Source: Alitta virens | Lineage: Eukaryota; Annelida; Polychaeta; Phyllodocida; Nereididae | DNA length: 64,000 nt | Assembly: GCA_932294295.1 (NCBI GenBank) | Contig: OW028584.1 | Span: 10,548,407 to 10,612,406 of the forward strand | Direction of reading: 5' to 3' | Shown: positions 37,472 through 48,500 of the stretch, in pieces | How the letters are laid out: every line of letters starts with the position of its first letter | How positions within the stretch are numbered: position 1 is the stretch's first letter | Notes under the pieces: generated by a model | The model's input: the letters and a program-made list of their open reading frames with translations, nothing else | What the model was told of the DNA's origin: nothing | The model's database searches: none | Made by a program: the position numbers and the translations under genes

Positions 37472-40400
37472 TCAGTAATAATTTTTGAAAAGGTTGTATA
37501 ACACGTCAGTATTCAGCCAATAACCATAGGTGTGAGTTGTAAAAGTGGAGTTGATCCGATCCTCTTCAACTATTGCCTCACCCCACCCAGTGCAATGGTT
37601 ACTTGCAATAGGCAACCGCTTGCAATAGGCAACCACAGTGAAGGCACTGGCGTGAACTCTTAAGCCCCTACGAGTAATCCTATGTTCAAAGTTGAATACT
37701 CCCCTGGGAGTTGGGAAGACCGGCTAGGGGTGTAATTAAAATGCCGGTAAAGAATGTTCACAGTGACCTAAGTCATTTATACCTCATTTGTCTTACCTTA
37801 GTTGATTCGATAACTTGAGGTGCGTTCTGTCCATCTGTCCATATCACAACAGAATCTTTTCTGTTAGTTTGCGCTGATAACGTGTGTTCCACATGCGGGG
37901 TGTATGAAGTTTCGGAACCAATTTTCGTTTCGATGTCGCTGACTTCCATAATGGGAATTTCTATAACTTCATTGGTTGAACTATTCTCATTCATGACGTC
38001 ATAAGAATGTTTATTATCCGTCACTGGTGACGTCATGGAATTCCATGAATTCTTGGAATTCTCTTTCATATCCACATAACTAATAACATATTTGGAGTTA
38101 TCTGGAATCATAGGTTTCTGTGCTTTTTGGACAACAGGTACAACCTTGCCATTATCAACTTGTTCTTTCATGATTTCCCAAACACTTTGAAAATCATTGT
38201 TTTCCCAATTGTAGGATTTATTATTGTGGTTCCCAGACATACCACCAGGTGGCCTGGTCTTTGTTACCATGGTGCCGTCTGGTGTATTGTAGTAAGACCT
38301 AATTACTGGTTGTTCTTCTGATACTGTCATTGTGTCATACGTAGGATTTCGAATTTGTTCCATTTTCTGTTCAGACATATTATAAATGACTGGTCTCAAT
38401 ATTTCGACTTTGTTTTCGTTTTGATCATACTTTTCTCTGGAAGTTGGCTGTTTGTTTTTCCAATCAGACGACAAAGTTATTAACCAATCACCGATCATTT
38501 TACTGATGTTCCACACACCAAGGTTTCCTTTGACTGACCAGGTCTGCTGTGGCATTAGGGCAGCTTCATTTGTATCTTCACTGTTCTTCTTGTCTTCTCT
38601 TGCATATTCTTCTTGACTTCCTTGGACATTCTCTTCAAAATAGCCTTCTTTTGCTGAACCAGAATCCACAAGAACTAAAAACAATGAGATACCAATAAAT
38701 AGAAATGATTAAACTATCTATAAATGTATGCATGTATTGCTTTTGCATCCACTACTGCCTGGCTAGTCAGTCTGGCTACAATAGGTCCAAACAACTTACC
38801 GGTAGGAGAAAGGGTCACAAACAATTAACTGGCCATGTGACCCAAGCACACCTGCTAAAGCCTTCTGATCCACATTCGATTTTAAATCTTAAGACTCTCT
38901 TACTAAATCTCATGTGGTAATAATCTTGATCAAAATACTCTATAGGATATTGACCAGCATCTTTTTATTTTCTTGCAATTTCATCAGCATGACATTTTGA
39001 ACTGATGGTGCCTTGTAAGATCTGTGCACCCTGGTGCATGCGGACTGTCAGCCTTATCATCTGATAATTACCTCTGTCTCTGACAGCTGAGTAGGCCTCA
39101 AGCCAGAATACAATACAATACAATACAGTACAGTACAATAAAATATAATACAATACAATACAATACATAGTTACCAGCATACTGGCACTCTCTTGGTCTA
39201 GCAGTGCAGGGGTTGCCCATCCCAGCCTTGTACTCCTTTGGCACCCCAGTCCCGGGGGCACAGACTCTTGGGGTGGCAGCCAGGAGGTAATTTCCCCTCT
39301 TTCTCTTCCAAGGGTTGATGTCCACTGTGCACTCCTTGTAGCCACATCTGTTGTCTTTGTCTCTGATGTATTGCCCTGGGAATTCACACTCACCTGAATG
39401 TCAAGCAAATGATGCCACAATGAGTGTACTGAAATTCAGACCTGGTTACCATGGTAACCAATTTATAAAATATTGCACCACTTTTCTAAACTGCATCCTC
39501 TTGTTTCAAAATCTGCAGAATTTACCGATTCTAACGATGCATAGATTGTCCATCCACCTTTCGGGGTGAGATAAACTCTCCATTTAGCTCCTTGGCTCCT
39601 GAACTAACTACATAACATAAAATTTATAGGATGGATCAATAGTAGATTTTCAGGGCAGTTTCTTGATGTTTTAACTGGATGGTTATGACAGAATATTGCT
39701 ATTCTATCGGTTGACAAAGTTCCCGCCCTTGACTGTGATTGGTGCAAAGTGAATCCTAGCAGCAGTATTTTTAGTGCATTTTAATGTATATTTGACATCT
39801 TATCGTTCAGTTGATTTCTGTTATTTCCCTGAGAAAATTATATTTATTGAATAGTTTAGTTATGATCTTAAGAGGAGAAGAAACTTATGTCTTGCTCAAT
39901 TCAGGGCTGCTCAGTGAAAAGACTCAATTGAAAAGTGAGTAACTCACTATGTGACTGTGGTCAATAAATTGAAGATTAGTCAGTGAACCATTATTCTTCA
40001 AATAAGTAAATGCATTTTCAATACAAAATTTAATGTAATGGTGGCCACCCAACTTTTCTAATATCACTATAATTTCTTCCCCCAAGCATCATTCACAGTT
40101 TTACCGAAATAATATATTTTTGATAGGGTAAGGTATGTATCCAACATCATTATCACATTTTGCATTGATAAAATGTATTCTGAAGAACAGTTGCTACTAA
40201 AATGTACTAATTTCAAGATATTGCCTGAATTTTTGTTTCTCTCTACATTTACAACATCTTTGCCCAAAAAGTCAACTAAACGTTTGTGAGTAGTGTATCA
40301 AGCTTTTAAATTGTATATATATAATATATATATATATAACCTATTTTTTTAAACCTATTATATTTATATTCTGAGCTTACAATAAGCACACTTACTTTGA

Positions 40401-42019
40401 GATTCAGCTGCTTCAGGTAAATAGTGCTCTGTTGTTTGGTCTGTTGGTTTATCGACAGGTGGCAGGGCATGTACTTCTTGAAATTCTGGTTTATTTCCCT
40501 TTCCTTGTGAGAAAGTGTGCATCCTTGGATTTTCAGTGTGGTGTGTGATTGTATCTACATCATGCTTTGTCAAAGGTATGTTGGCATGAAAATCCTCAGA
40601 CATTTCAGGTTTGTCAGGCGATTCACGATTCAATTGATATTCATGTTTGGGATTTGTGTTTGGATTTTCATGGTTCATGTATACAGGTTCCTGGTTTGCT
40701 GACTCAGGTTTATGCTCAATGTAGGAATTACTGTGTTCATATTTCATTCTTTCACCTCGTTGAGGTAACTTTGAAGATTCGTGGCTCATGTAAGAAGGTT
40801 CATTTTCCATCTTTGGAGGTTCATAACTCATACGCGAGGGTCCCATGTCAAGATATGAAAGTTCTTGATTCATCCCATTCGATTCATGTTTAATATAAGG
40901 AGGACCGGCATCCATATTTGGAGATTCATGGTGTGCTAGTGAACTTTCATGGTTGTTGTAAGATGCTTCTTGCTTCATATACAAAGGCTTTTGGTTTTGT
41001 GATGATTGCTCATTCATATTCGGAATACCGTGGTTCATGAAATTGTGATCATGATTGCTTTGAAAAGGCTCGTGTGGCTGGTGCTTTTCTCTGTGTGTCG
41101 ACATTTCTTTATGTTGCTTTCGGAATTTTGGTTGTTGGTGAAAGTGTTTCTCACGACTGTCCACAACATTGGGCATGGACATTGAATTATGTTTTACTTT
41201 ATCACGGTTATGACGGTTGCTGTTTTCATGATGACGGTTATCCCCAACAATGAAACGTTCCTCAGGGTTGTTGTCGTTTTCATATTTTTCCATTGCCTCC
41301 ATAGACGTCCCATGCTTGTAAAGTGGTTTCATCGATTCTACGTACATTTCACCCATCCTCTTTGGTTTGAACTCTGGTCTTTTTTCCTTTCTGCCGTGAT
41401 TCTTTGTCAGTCGTTCCCTCTGCCATACAATTTCTTTCGGGTTCTCCGGTTCCCACTCCTTGCCCCATCTCTCCCATTCCCTTTCTACATATGGGAATTG
41501 CACTGAAGAACGAAATCATAAAGAAAAAGATCAATGTGGGATTGCATAGCCTCAGCCCATATCTAGTCATGACAAATTTTAATTCTAAAATGTGCGGAGT
41601 AATACAAAAAGGCCATCCTAAAAATTATTCAGACACTCGTGACTTTTCTCCAATTCAAAACTTTCAATAACTGGTACACTACCACGAAGAATATATTGAA
41701 AGCATTGCCATAGACAGCCAGTGAAATATAGATTTGAATGTTACCACAGGATTGTATGCCACTTTAACCCCAAAAAATTATATTACTCCAAGACTCACAA
41801 TTACTGTGAGAATTGGAATCAAAATTCTGAAATAAATTTGTTATTTTGGAAGTGCTTGCATCTTGGTGTTCATAGCATTGACACATTATCCAGTAAATTA
41901 ATAAAATGATATGTGCATGCAGGTAATGTTACGCAGCATAGCCTCATAAATAAATGATAAATACCTGTAAAAATTGGCACGTTTAGGGCTATTAAAGTCA
42001 CCCACAAACTGTACATCAT
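37472..42019 (-). CDS. Secreted His/Met/Asn/Glu-rich low-complexity protein with six-cysteine module (gene A)
   Basis: Minus-strand exons: 42019-41965 (signal peptide MMYSLWVTLIALNVPIF), 41502-40396, 39393-39175 and 38674-37797. Exit phases are 1, 1, 1 and 0, giving 753 codons so far. Exon 2 starts basic and Trp-rich (YVEREWERWGKEW) and becomes a long disordered run rich in His, Met, Asn and Glu with loose repeats such as SYMSHESSK, PPYIKHES and YMNHENPN. Exon 3 is the six-cysteine module (CEFPGQY, CAPGTGVPKEY, NPCTARPREC). Exon 4 is hydrophilic with no recognised domain. The 3' end is uncertain. Either the frame reads on to a TAA at 37773, or a 73-bp intron leads to an 84-codon open exon at 37723-37472. 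The build suggests an extracellular matrix, cuticle or adhesive protein (inference). It shares architecture with gene B at 45511-51773. Confidence 0.7.
39110..39170. repeat. (CAATA)n pentanucleotide microsatellite in intron of gene A
   Basis: Imperfect CAATA/CAGTA/AAATA units, ending five bases from the donor of the six-cysteine exon. Confidence 0.9.
39175..39393 (-). other. Six-cysteine module exon of gene A (symmetric 1-1)
   Basis: 219 nt, phase 1 at both ends. Cysteine spacing is C-x13-C-x4-C-x22-C-x17-C-x6-C. It aligns end to end with 49167-49379 without large gaps: (F/W)PGQY, R-C-x-Y, GNY-x-L, CAPGTG-x-P-x-x-Y, NPCTARP-x-EC. The order recalls CBM14/peritrophin-A, but three spacings fall outside the usual ranges, so that link is only a suggestion. 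Confidence 0.85.
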
Positions 42020-43139
42020 GTCAGTATGGAATCTATCCGGCAGCTGAGGTGATTGTATGCTTCTAACTGTCGAACATGTCAAATGGATGGGTAAAGTTCT
42101 GTTACGATTTAAGTAGTTTTCTCATGTTTACTGATAGAGTTTTTGTAAACCAATCAATTGACAACTCGCTAGAGGGCATTTTACCATCAGGTGGGAAAAT
42201 GTTTCAGGTTGGTTCATGCGATACTTGTGAGGAACTGCAGACTCCCAGACGATGTGACGTCACACTCGCCCAGAGCTATTTTAAGCACCGCCTCGAGCGA
42301 TATTGGGTGTATTTACACTAATCACGTGAATGAAAATGTTGAAGAAATTGTACAAAATTACGACGAGGTAACATCGTAAAATAAATCGACATAGGAGGCC
42401 ACCCTGAGAGACCATGGCAGAAAAGAAAGTTTGCGTGCATAACCACAAACTTTATGTCCCATAAATCGGATTTTTCACTTGGCTATATGAAATGTAGTTT
42501 ATTTTTCATGGTAATTATCAGTGCAATACTAGCTGTAGATTTTTCTACATCAAATGGTAATCATGAGGATATCTTTGATCAAAAGTAACTCACAAGAAAT
42601 ACAGGCAGAGTTGTTTCTGTTGATCAAACAAGATTGGTTTTTACAGATTTTTGTGTATCTTTTATTGATATAATTTTACTTTTTTTTGTTTATGTGAGGT
42701 TACAACAACATCAATAAATGCAGTATAAATAGAGATCTTTTTCTAGCTATTCCATTTCATAATAAAGTGTCCATGGTCATATGTGGTTGCGTAAAGATTT
42801 TGTTTATGTTTTGTGAGCAACTTTTTGCCACACATTGCTGTCATGTGAAAACCAAGCACTTCCTTCAACCTTTTTAGCAAAAATGACATGAGTCCATGAC
42901 TTCAGTAACTGTTTACGCGAAACAATTAATTAACAATAGGGATTTTTTACTCCATTTGAATTGTGAGAATTAGCCCAAAGGAGGGTACCGTTGACAAACC
43001 ATGATCAATGGCATTTTAATCCATGTCGTAAAATAGGGAGAGGATTTTGCGACACTGCAGTTCACATGCAGAAATCACGTGATCATTATTTCCTCAATCA
43101 TCATTGACTGCTCACATTATATTACCAAATGCTCGAGGC
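42020..43139. other. Intergenic between gene B and gene A
   Basis: Presumed promoter region of gene A, which is read leftward. CTTAAAATAG on the gene strand at about 42270 is only a loose TATA match. Nothing else identified. Confidence 0.4.
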
Positions 43140-43230
43140 AGAAGTAATGATGAGATGATAAAGATTGCAGTCCACACAATGTAACACAATTACCCCAATG
43201 GGTGGGATCTTTTATTTGCTCCATATTAGA
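43140..43230 (-). mobile_element. SINE-1 copy (fragment)
   Basis: AATGATGAGATGATAAAG, GCAGTCCACACAATGTAAC and CCCAATGGGTGGGATCTTTT match the family body. Confidence 0.55.
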
Positions 43231-43330
43231 CACATCTTATGCAAATGACATTGTGACAGGCTGTAAAATATACTCATTGTTCCCTTTAGTTCTTTAAGCT
43301 AGCACAGAATCATCTAATCAACTGTTCTAT

Positions 43331-43952
43331 TGTGTGGTGTGCAAGATGACCTATATTTAGCTGGCCTAATTTGGCTGACCTGGTTTTGAATGAAACTTAG
43401 TGGAAGCAGTTCTGGAAGATTCTGCAACACTCTAGAACACTCTACACTTTTCTGAACTTCTCTAGACTTTTCTAGAAATATGCAGATTAGTGGCTATAAA
43501 AGGGGGTGAGTGACAGGCAAGAGGAGGGAGATTTCATCAGAAGCCCTAGAGAACTTATGTCACCACAAGAGCCTATTGCTATACATTAGAGTGGAGTTTG
43601 TGCCATCGTATTGCCTTGTTGGAATTCATCATCATAAGAGTAGAGCGTCCGTGAAACTGTGAGTGAAGAGACATTAGTACATTAGTCCAAGTACGGGAAG
43701 ACATCAACGTAACATCAGGACTATCGTGAGACTTTCTCAACTGTGGAACGACAGCAGGACCACACCAGGAGGGACACCACACATAACTGTGCCAAAAATA
43801 AGGACGATTGTGACATTGATAGACTGTGAGTGCAGAATATTGAATTATTTGTATGTGTTACTTCCTGTTGAGTGTATTATTGTTTAGTAACCATTAAAGT
43901 GTTTAATTGTAAAATTTTGGGTTTGTCGTTCATTTCTGCTGAGTCGTAACAA
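43331..43952 (+). mobile_element. Possible solo LTR
   Basis: About 620 bp from TGTGTGGTGTGC to GAGTCGTAACA. A CTATAAAAGG box lies at about 43495-43504 and a long untranslated-looking stretch follows. The layout resembles an LTR (U3-TATA-R-U5) with TG...CA ends. No clean target duplication was found. Neighbouring internal retroelement sequence is absent. Confidence 0.35.
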
Positions 43953-45009
43953 CATCCAAAAATCATATGAAATAGTACCTAGGGTTGCAATGTGAACTCG
44001 GGATCCTAATAAGAAGCCAGTCTTGACGCAAGACCATCGAACACACCTTTCCGTAGGAGAGGGTCTTGGAGAACTCGGGGGAGCAAGGATCCCAGTGGGG
44101 GAGCAAGCAATTTGACTACGTAGAAAGGTTTACATTAATCATTACAATAGAATACACCTCGTCTCAGTGCTAAGTACGCTAATGCAATGTCATATATACC
44201 AGACAGTTTTAAAGAACTATTTGTTCGCCGCTTAGTAGGGGGGGGGGGGGGGGGGGCAAGCCTCATGGCAGTGAGGCCTGTGATGTGACAGTTTGTGCCC
44301 CCGGTGTCCCTTTGTATTTACTGTTTTAATTGTTTACTGCAATATAACATCTCATATGACCAACTATCACGTGATATGTAGCTCAAGAAGCGTCAAGAAT
44401 ATTTGAAGTGACAAGTGAATACAGGATTGAGAAATTGTGCAATTAGGAATACTGATTTGAAGTGAATTAACTTTTGCTGACAATTTTGATTGTATTTGTC
44501 AACTCGGCTGGCGTGGTCTAAGATAGACTAAAAGAGAGTATTTTTTGCATCATCTCATTGCTATTGGTCCAGCTGCTGGAAGCAAACATAGTGCTGCTAG
44601 GCTTGAAGACTGCCCGGGCTGGGATCAAGTCCAGAAACCTCAGAGGAACTGGCACTACATGTGTACTTACAGCACAAAGGAAACGTGAAGTCTGAATAAC
44701 ATTTTCAGCATCACCTTCTCGATGTATAGGACGGGTATTTTGATGAACCGCCAAGTCTCATTTGCTGAAAGATCACTGCAATGCTTTTTTTAAATTCGTT
44801 TTTATATTATTCCATATTTGTGCTCAAGTCATCATACAACAAAAAAGCTATTTCGGAATTACCTATGCCTTAACCACTAGGCCGCCCAAATGCAAAAGTA
44901 TGAAATGTTACATTATTGCAACATCTTGCCGAAATGGGGAGACTGTTATGGGGAACTTTTTTCAACAATGTGACAAAAAGAACAAATATTTTTAAATATT
45001 TTTAGATAT
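43953..45009. other. Intergenic; poly-G tract and SINE head fragment
   Basis: A run of about 18 G lies at 44239-44256. CCTTAACCACTAGGCCGCC at about 44869-44888 is the complement of a tRNA-type A box and matches the SINE-1 head. No gene seen. Confidence 0.5.
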
Positions 45010-45015
45010 TTTATT
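45010..45015 (-). terminator. Polyadenylation signal of gene B
   Basis: AATAAA on the minus strand about 495 nt beyond the stop codon of gene B, in an AT-rich 3' region with no intervening gene. Confidence 0.5.
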
Positions 45016-45463
45016 ATATTAATATACAACGATTACGCAACAATAACTTTCATAGACATCTTGATGTTCTATCACTAAATATAACTCTAAAGCTAAAGCT
45101 TTCAAATACACACAGAATAAATTAACATTTCAACATTGCACAGTCTGGCCGACATAATTAATAAATTAATAATACATCAATAATTCATATTTATAACAAT
45201 ACAAATGATTACCTTTTGGCATAATTCAACAAACATCTTCAGAATATAATACTTTTCTCTAAAAATCACGACAATACTTGAATGAAAAGAAAAATTGGTC
45301 ATTTACAATCACATATATCATTCTGTAGGATTTCACGCTGGTAAATAATAATTAGACAAACAATTTGATATACGAAAAACAGCTAAACATAGTTAGATTA
45401 AAAAAAACCACCATTTTCAAATGCCTACTTCCACCATTACACAATAGTTCAAATGAAACTCGT

Positions 45464-45494
45464 TAGGTGGCGTGTGACTATAGTGCGCCACCTA
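45464..45494 (-). other. Stem-loop in gene B 3' UTR
   Basis: Perfect 9-bp arms TAGGTGGCG and CGCCACCTA separated by 13 bases, 17 nt after the stop codon of gene B. GC content is well above the flanks. Confidence 0.5.
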
Positions 45495-45510
45495 GCGTAG
45501 TAAAGTCCAT

Positions 45511-48500
45511 TTAATAGCTCTTCTTGTCGTCTGTGTTCATTAGTGACACCATTTGTTGCATCATTCTCTTCATATATGACATGACCTTTGGGTTGGATTC
45601 GGCAGCTTCTTCTTGTTGTGGTGCTGGTTGCCATGACGACGCAGATGGCGCTGATGCACTTCCGGTTCCATAACTACTTCTGGTGTTTGAACTTGAAGAA
45701 CTTGAAGAACTCCAAGGGTTGTTAGATTGCTGCTGAATAGCAAAACATTTTGAGAATATCATAAATAAGCTCAGTTTCTCAGACATTTAGGATTTCTCCA
45801 CCAAAATATTACTTTGGAGTTTGGAGAAACATACATTTTTGTACTAATAAATAACTTGGATAATAGATTTAAACCTAAAACAGTTAAATATGTAGTCCGC
45901 CAGGAAAGAACTGAGGAGTCCCAATTGCCCAACTCAAAATGTGGATCACATGTATTTCTTTTTGTGCAATTCAAGTAAGCGACTTCCAATTATAATATAA
46001 ATTGGTTTTGTCAAGTTCTGTTGCATTTACATCGTCATGAATATGATTGAAAATAAAGCCTACCTGTCGCTGAGGAGCAGGGGCGGGTGCTGAGTTGTCA
46101 TCATCGTTTGCCCAAACTACGACCATCATCTTTCCAGGATTCTGCTCTTGAGAAGCGGAAGCAGATACAGGTTGACTAGACCAAGGTGCGGGTGCGGCCA
46201 TAACAGGGGCGGAATCGGCAGATGACCAAGGTACTGGCATAGCGGTTACAGGCTGTGCAAACCAAGGTGCAGGTACGGGAGCCATTACAGGTGCAGCATT
46301 AGAAGACCAAGGTGCAGGTACAGGAGCCATTACAGGTGCAGCATTAGAAGACCAAGGTGCAGGTACGGGAGCCATTACAGGTGCAGCATTAGAAGACCAA
46401 GGTGCAGGTGCGGATTGCTGCTAGAAAAGGTAATATCTTATGATAAACAAAAAAATGATACAATGATGACGCAAGATGTATCTAGTTCTTAATATTATTT
46501 TCAATGTTTTGTTTTTATAGTCAGCTAAGTGATGTATAATGACTAAACTCATGGCAACTCTATGAGTGATTTGGAATAACCAATGTGACTGCGAGTGATT
46601 GAGTAAAATCATGACAAATCTGCAAGCCATTATTTATTTTATTTTATTTTTGTATTCAATATGTCAAGACTCACATCTTTTTTGGAGAGAACGACCATCA
46701 TCATGACGTCATTGTCTGCCTCAACGGGGACTGCTTTTGTGGCGGGAGAAATGGACCACTTTTGTGGAGCTTGGCTGGCAGGGGCGGCTGAAATGGAATA
46801 TTTGTAAGTTTATCAACATTTATTTGTATGTTTCACAAGGATATTTAATGCTATTATGTACACCTATTGGTGCAATATTCTCAGTGATCTGCTGAAAAAC
46901 TAACAAGCAAGCAAAATATTGAATAAACAAGACAGTAATACTAGATTCTGTATAAACTTGAGGAATCTGAATGTGAGGCCTGTTCTAGATATATAATCAT
47001 CCTAAAGAACTTAAAAATCAATCCATTAGTTTCTTATCAAGTTGGCTACTCAACTGATGCCTAGGTAGGGCAATCAATCAATCACTGAATCAATCAATCA
47101 ACACACCAAACAATCTACCTAATAAAACAGTCAAACATTTGGATATCACAATCCTTTCCAAGAATTCATATGTACACTGGTCGCCATACGTTTTGTCATC
47201 AACTGTCTATGTACAATTGTACATGTCGTGCCATTAATTTTCTGCTGTCAAGCTCATGCCATACATGTTACTCATGTCAAACAATGCCGGCACACAAGTG
47301 TCTTCTTAATAGGACCAAGGTACATGTCATATTTGGCAGGACAGTTTTGTGGACTTTTCCATTATCCTTTGTTCCTTTCCCATGAAGTGAAAATGTCATT
47401 TTTTGCCTCAAGCTACAGACATGGGTACATGTACATTGACATTTCCTTCTCATTACATGACCTTGAAAAGGTCACTGACTGGAAAGGTCATAAAAACCAT
47501 CACAAATGACATAATTTCACGGAAACTCTAATTCAGACCTAGGAACATTAGTCCAGTCATTAGTTACACGATTATTGCACGATTTAATTACATAATTTGA
47601 CGCAATATGAGACCAAGCAAAATTCCAACTTGTCAGGACAAGCCTTGCACTTTAAAGGATGGACAGTTTAATTGATAAATGTCATGATAACCATGAAACC
47701 TTGCTTGAAAAATGCCAAATATTAATTTGTATTGAAGTTGCCCATCCTGTCATTTATATAGTAGAACCCTACCTAAAAACCACCTCACTATTAAGACCAC
47801 TTCGCCGAAATGTAAATGCTGGACTTCCACATCTTCGTCATTTTTACCGTGCAATGAAAATCCATAAACACTCAGATATGCACTTTTTTCTTGAGAGGTT
47901 TTGATAGCTTGACTCTACTGTATCCAAAAAGTGAAATGAATTCCTTTCATCTATTTAACAATATATTGTGAATTCTAACTGTGCAATACATTTATTTTAT
48001 GAGTAACAAATATTGCTTACTTATCATATTTATTTGGCTGGGTTATTACACCTTAATATTTTGAGGCTAATTTGACTCAGTATATATCCTTCATTTTTCT
48101 CTTAAAAATGTTTTTTTCTTTCCTGCATCATGCATTAAAAACGCAACACGCATCATTGATAAACATCAACTGTGAACATTCTGTATTTCCCACACACATC
48201 CAGTGCACCACATTAAATTCGCCATTGCTGCCTAATAACCATCATGCATGTCAAATCATCTGGACATATGTACAGCAATCAAGGTAATAGTTCATACATT
48301 TGTTCATTAAGAAACAAATGTTTAGGCTATTGAGCTGTACTTTCACACGGTTTGATGACACTTTTGTTTGTGAGTTAGTTTGGGATCGATTTATCAGTTG
48401 TGTTGATTAGTTTGTGACACATCATTTAGTTCTCATCAATGAGTTCAAACAGTGTCTTTGGACATCACAATGTATTGCTTGAGTGATTCATAACTCAACT

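Noticed and set aside
40517..41670. Several plus-strand ORFs of 60-114 codons
   Set aside because: Antisense shadows of gene A exon 2.
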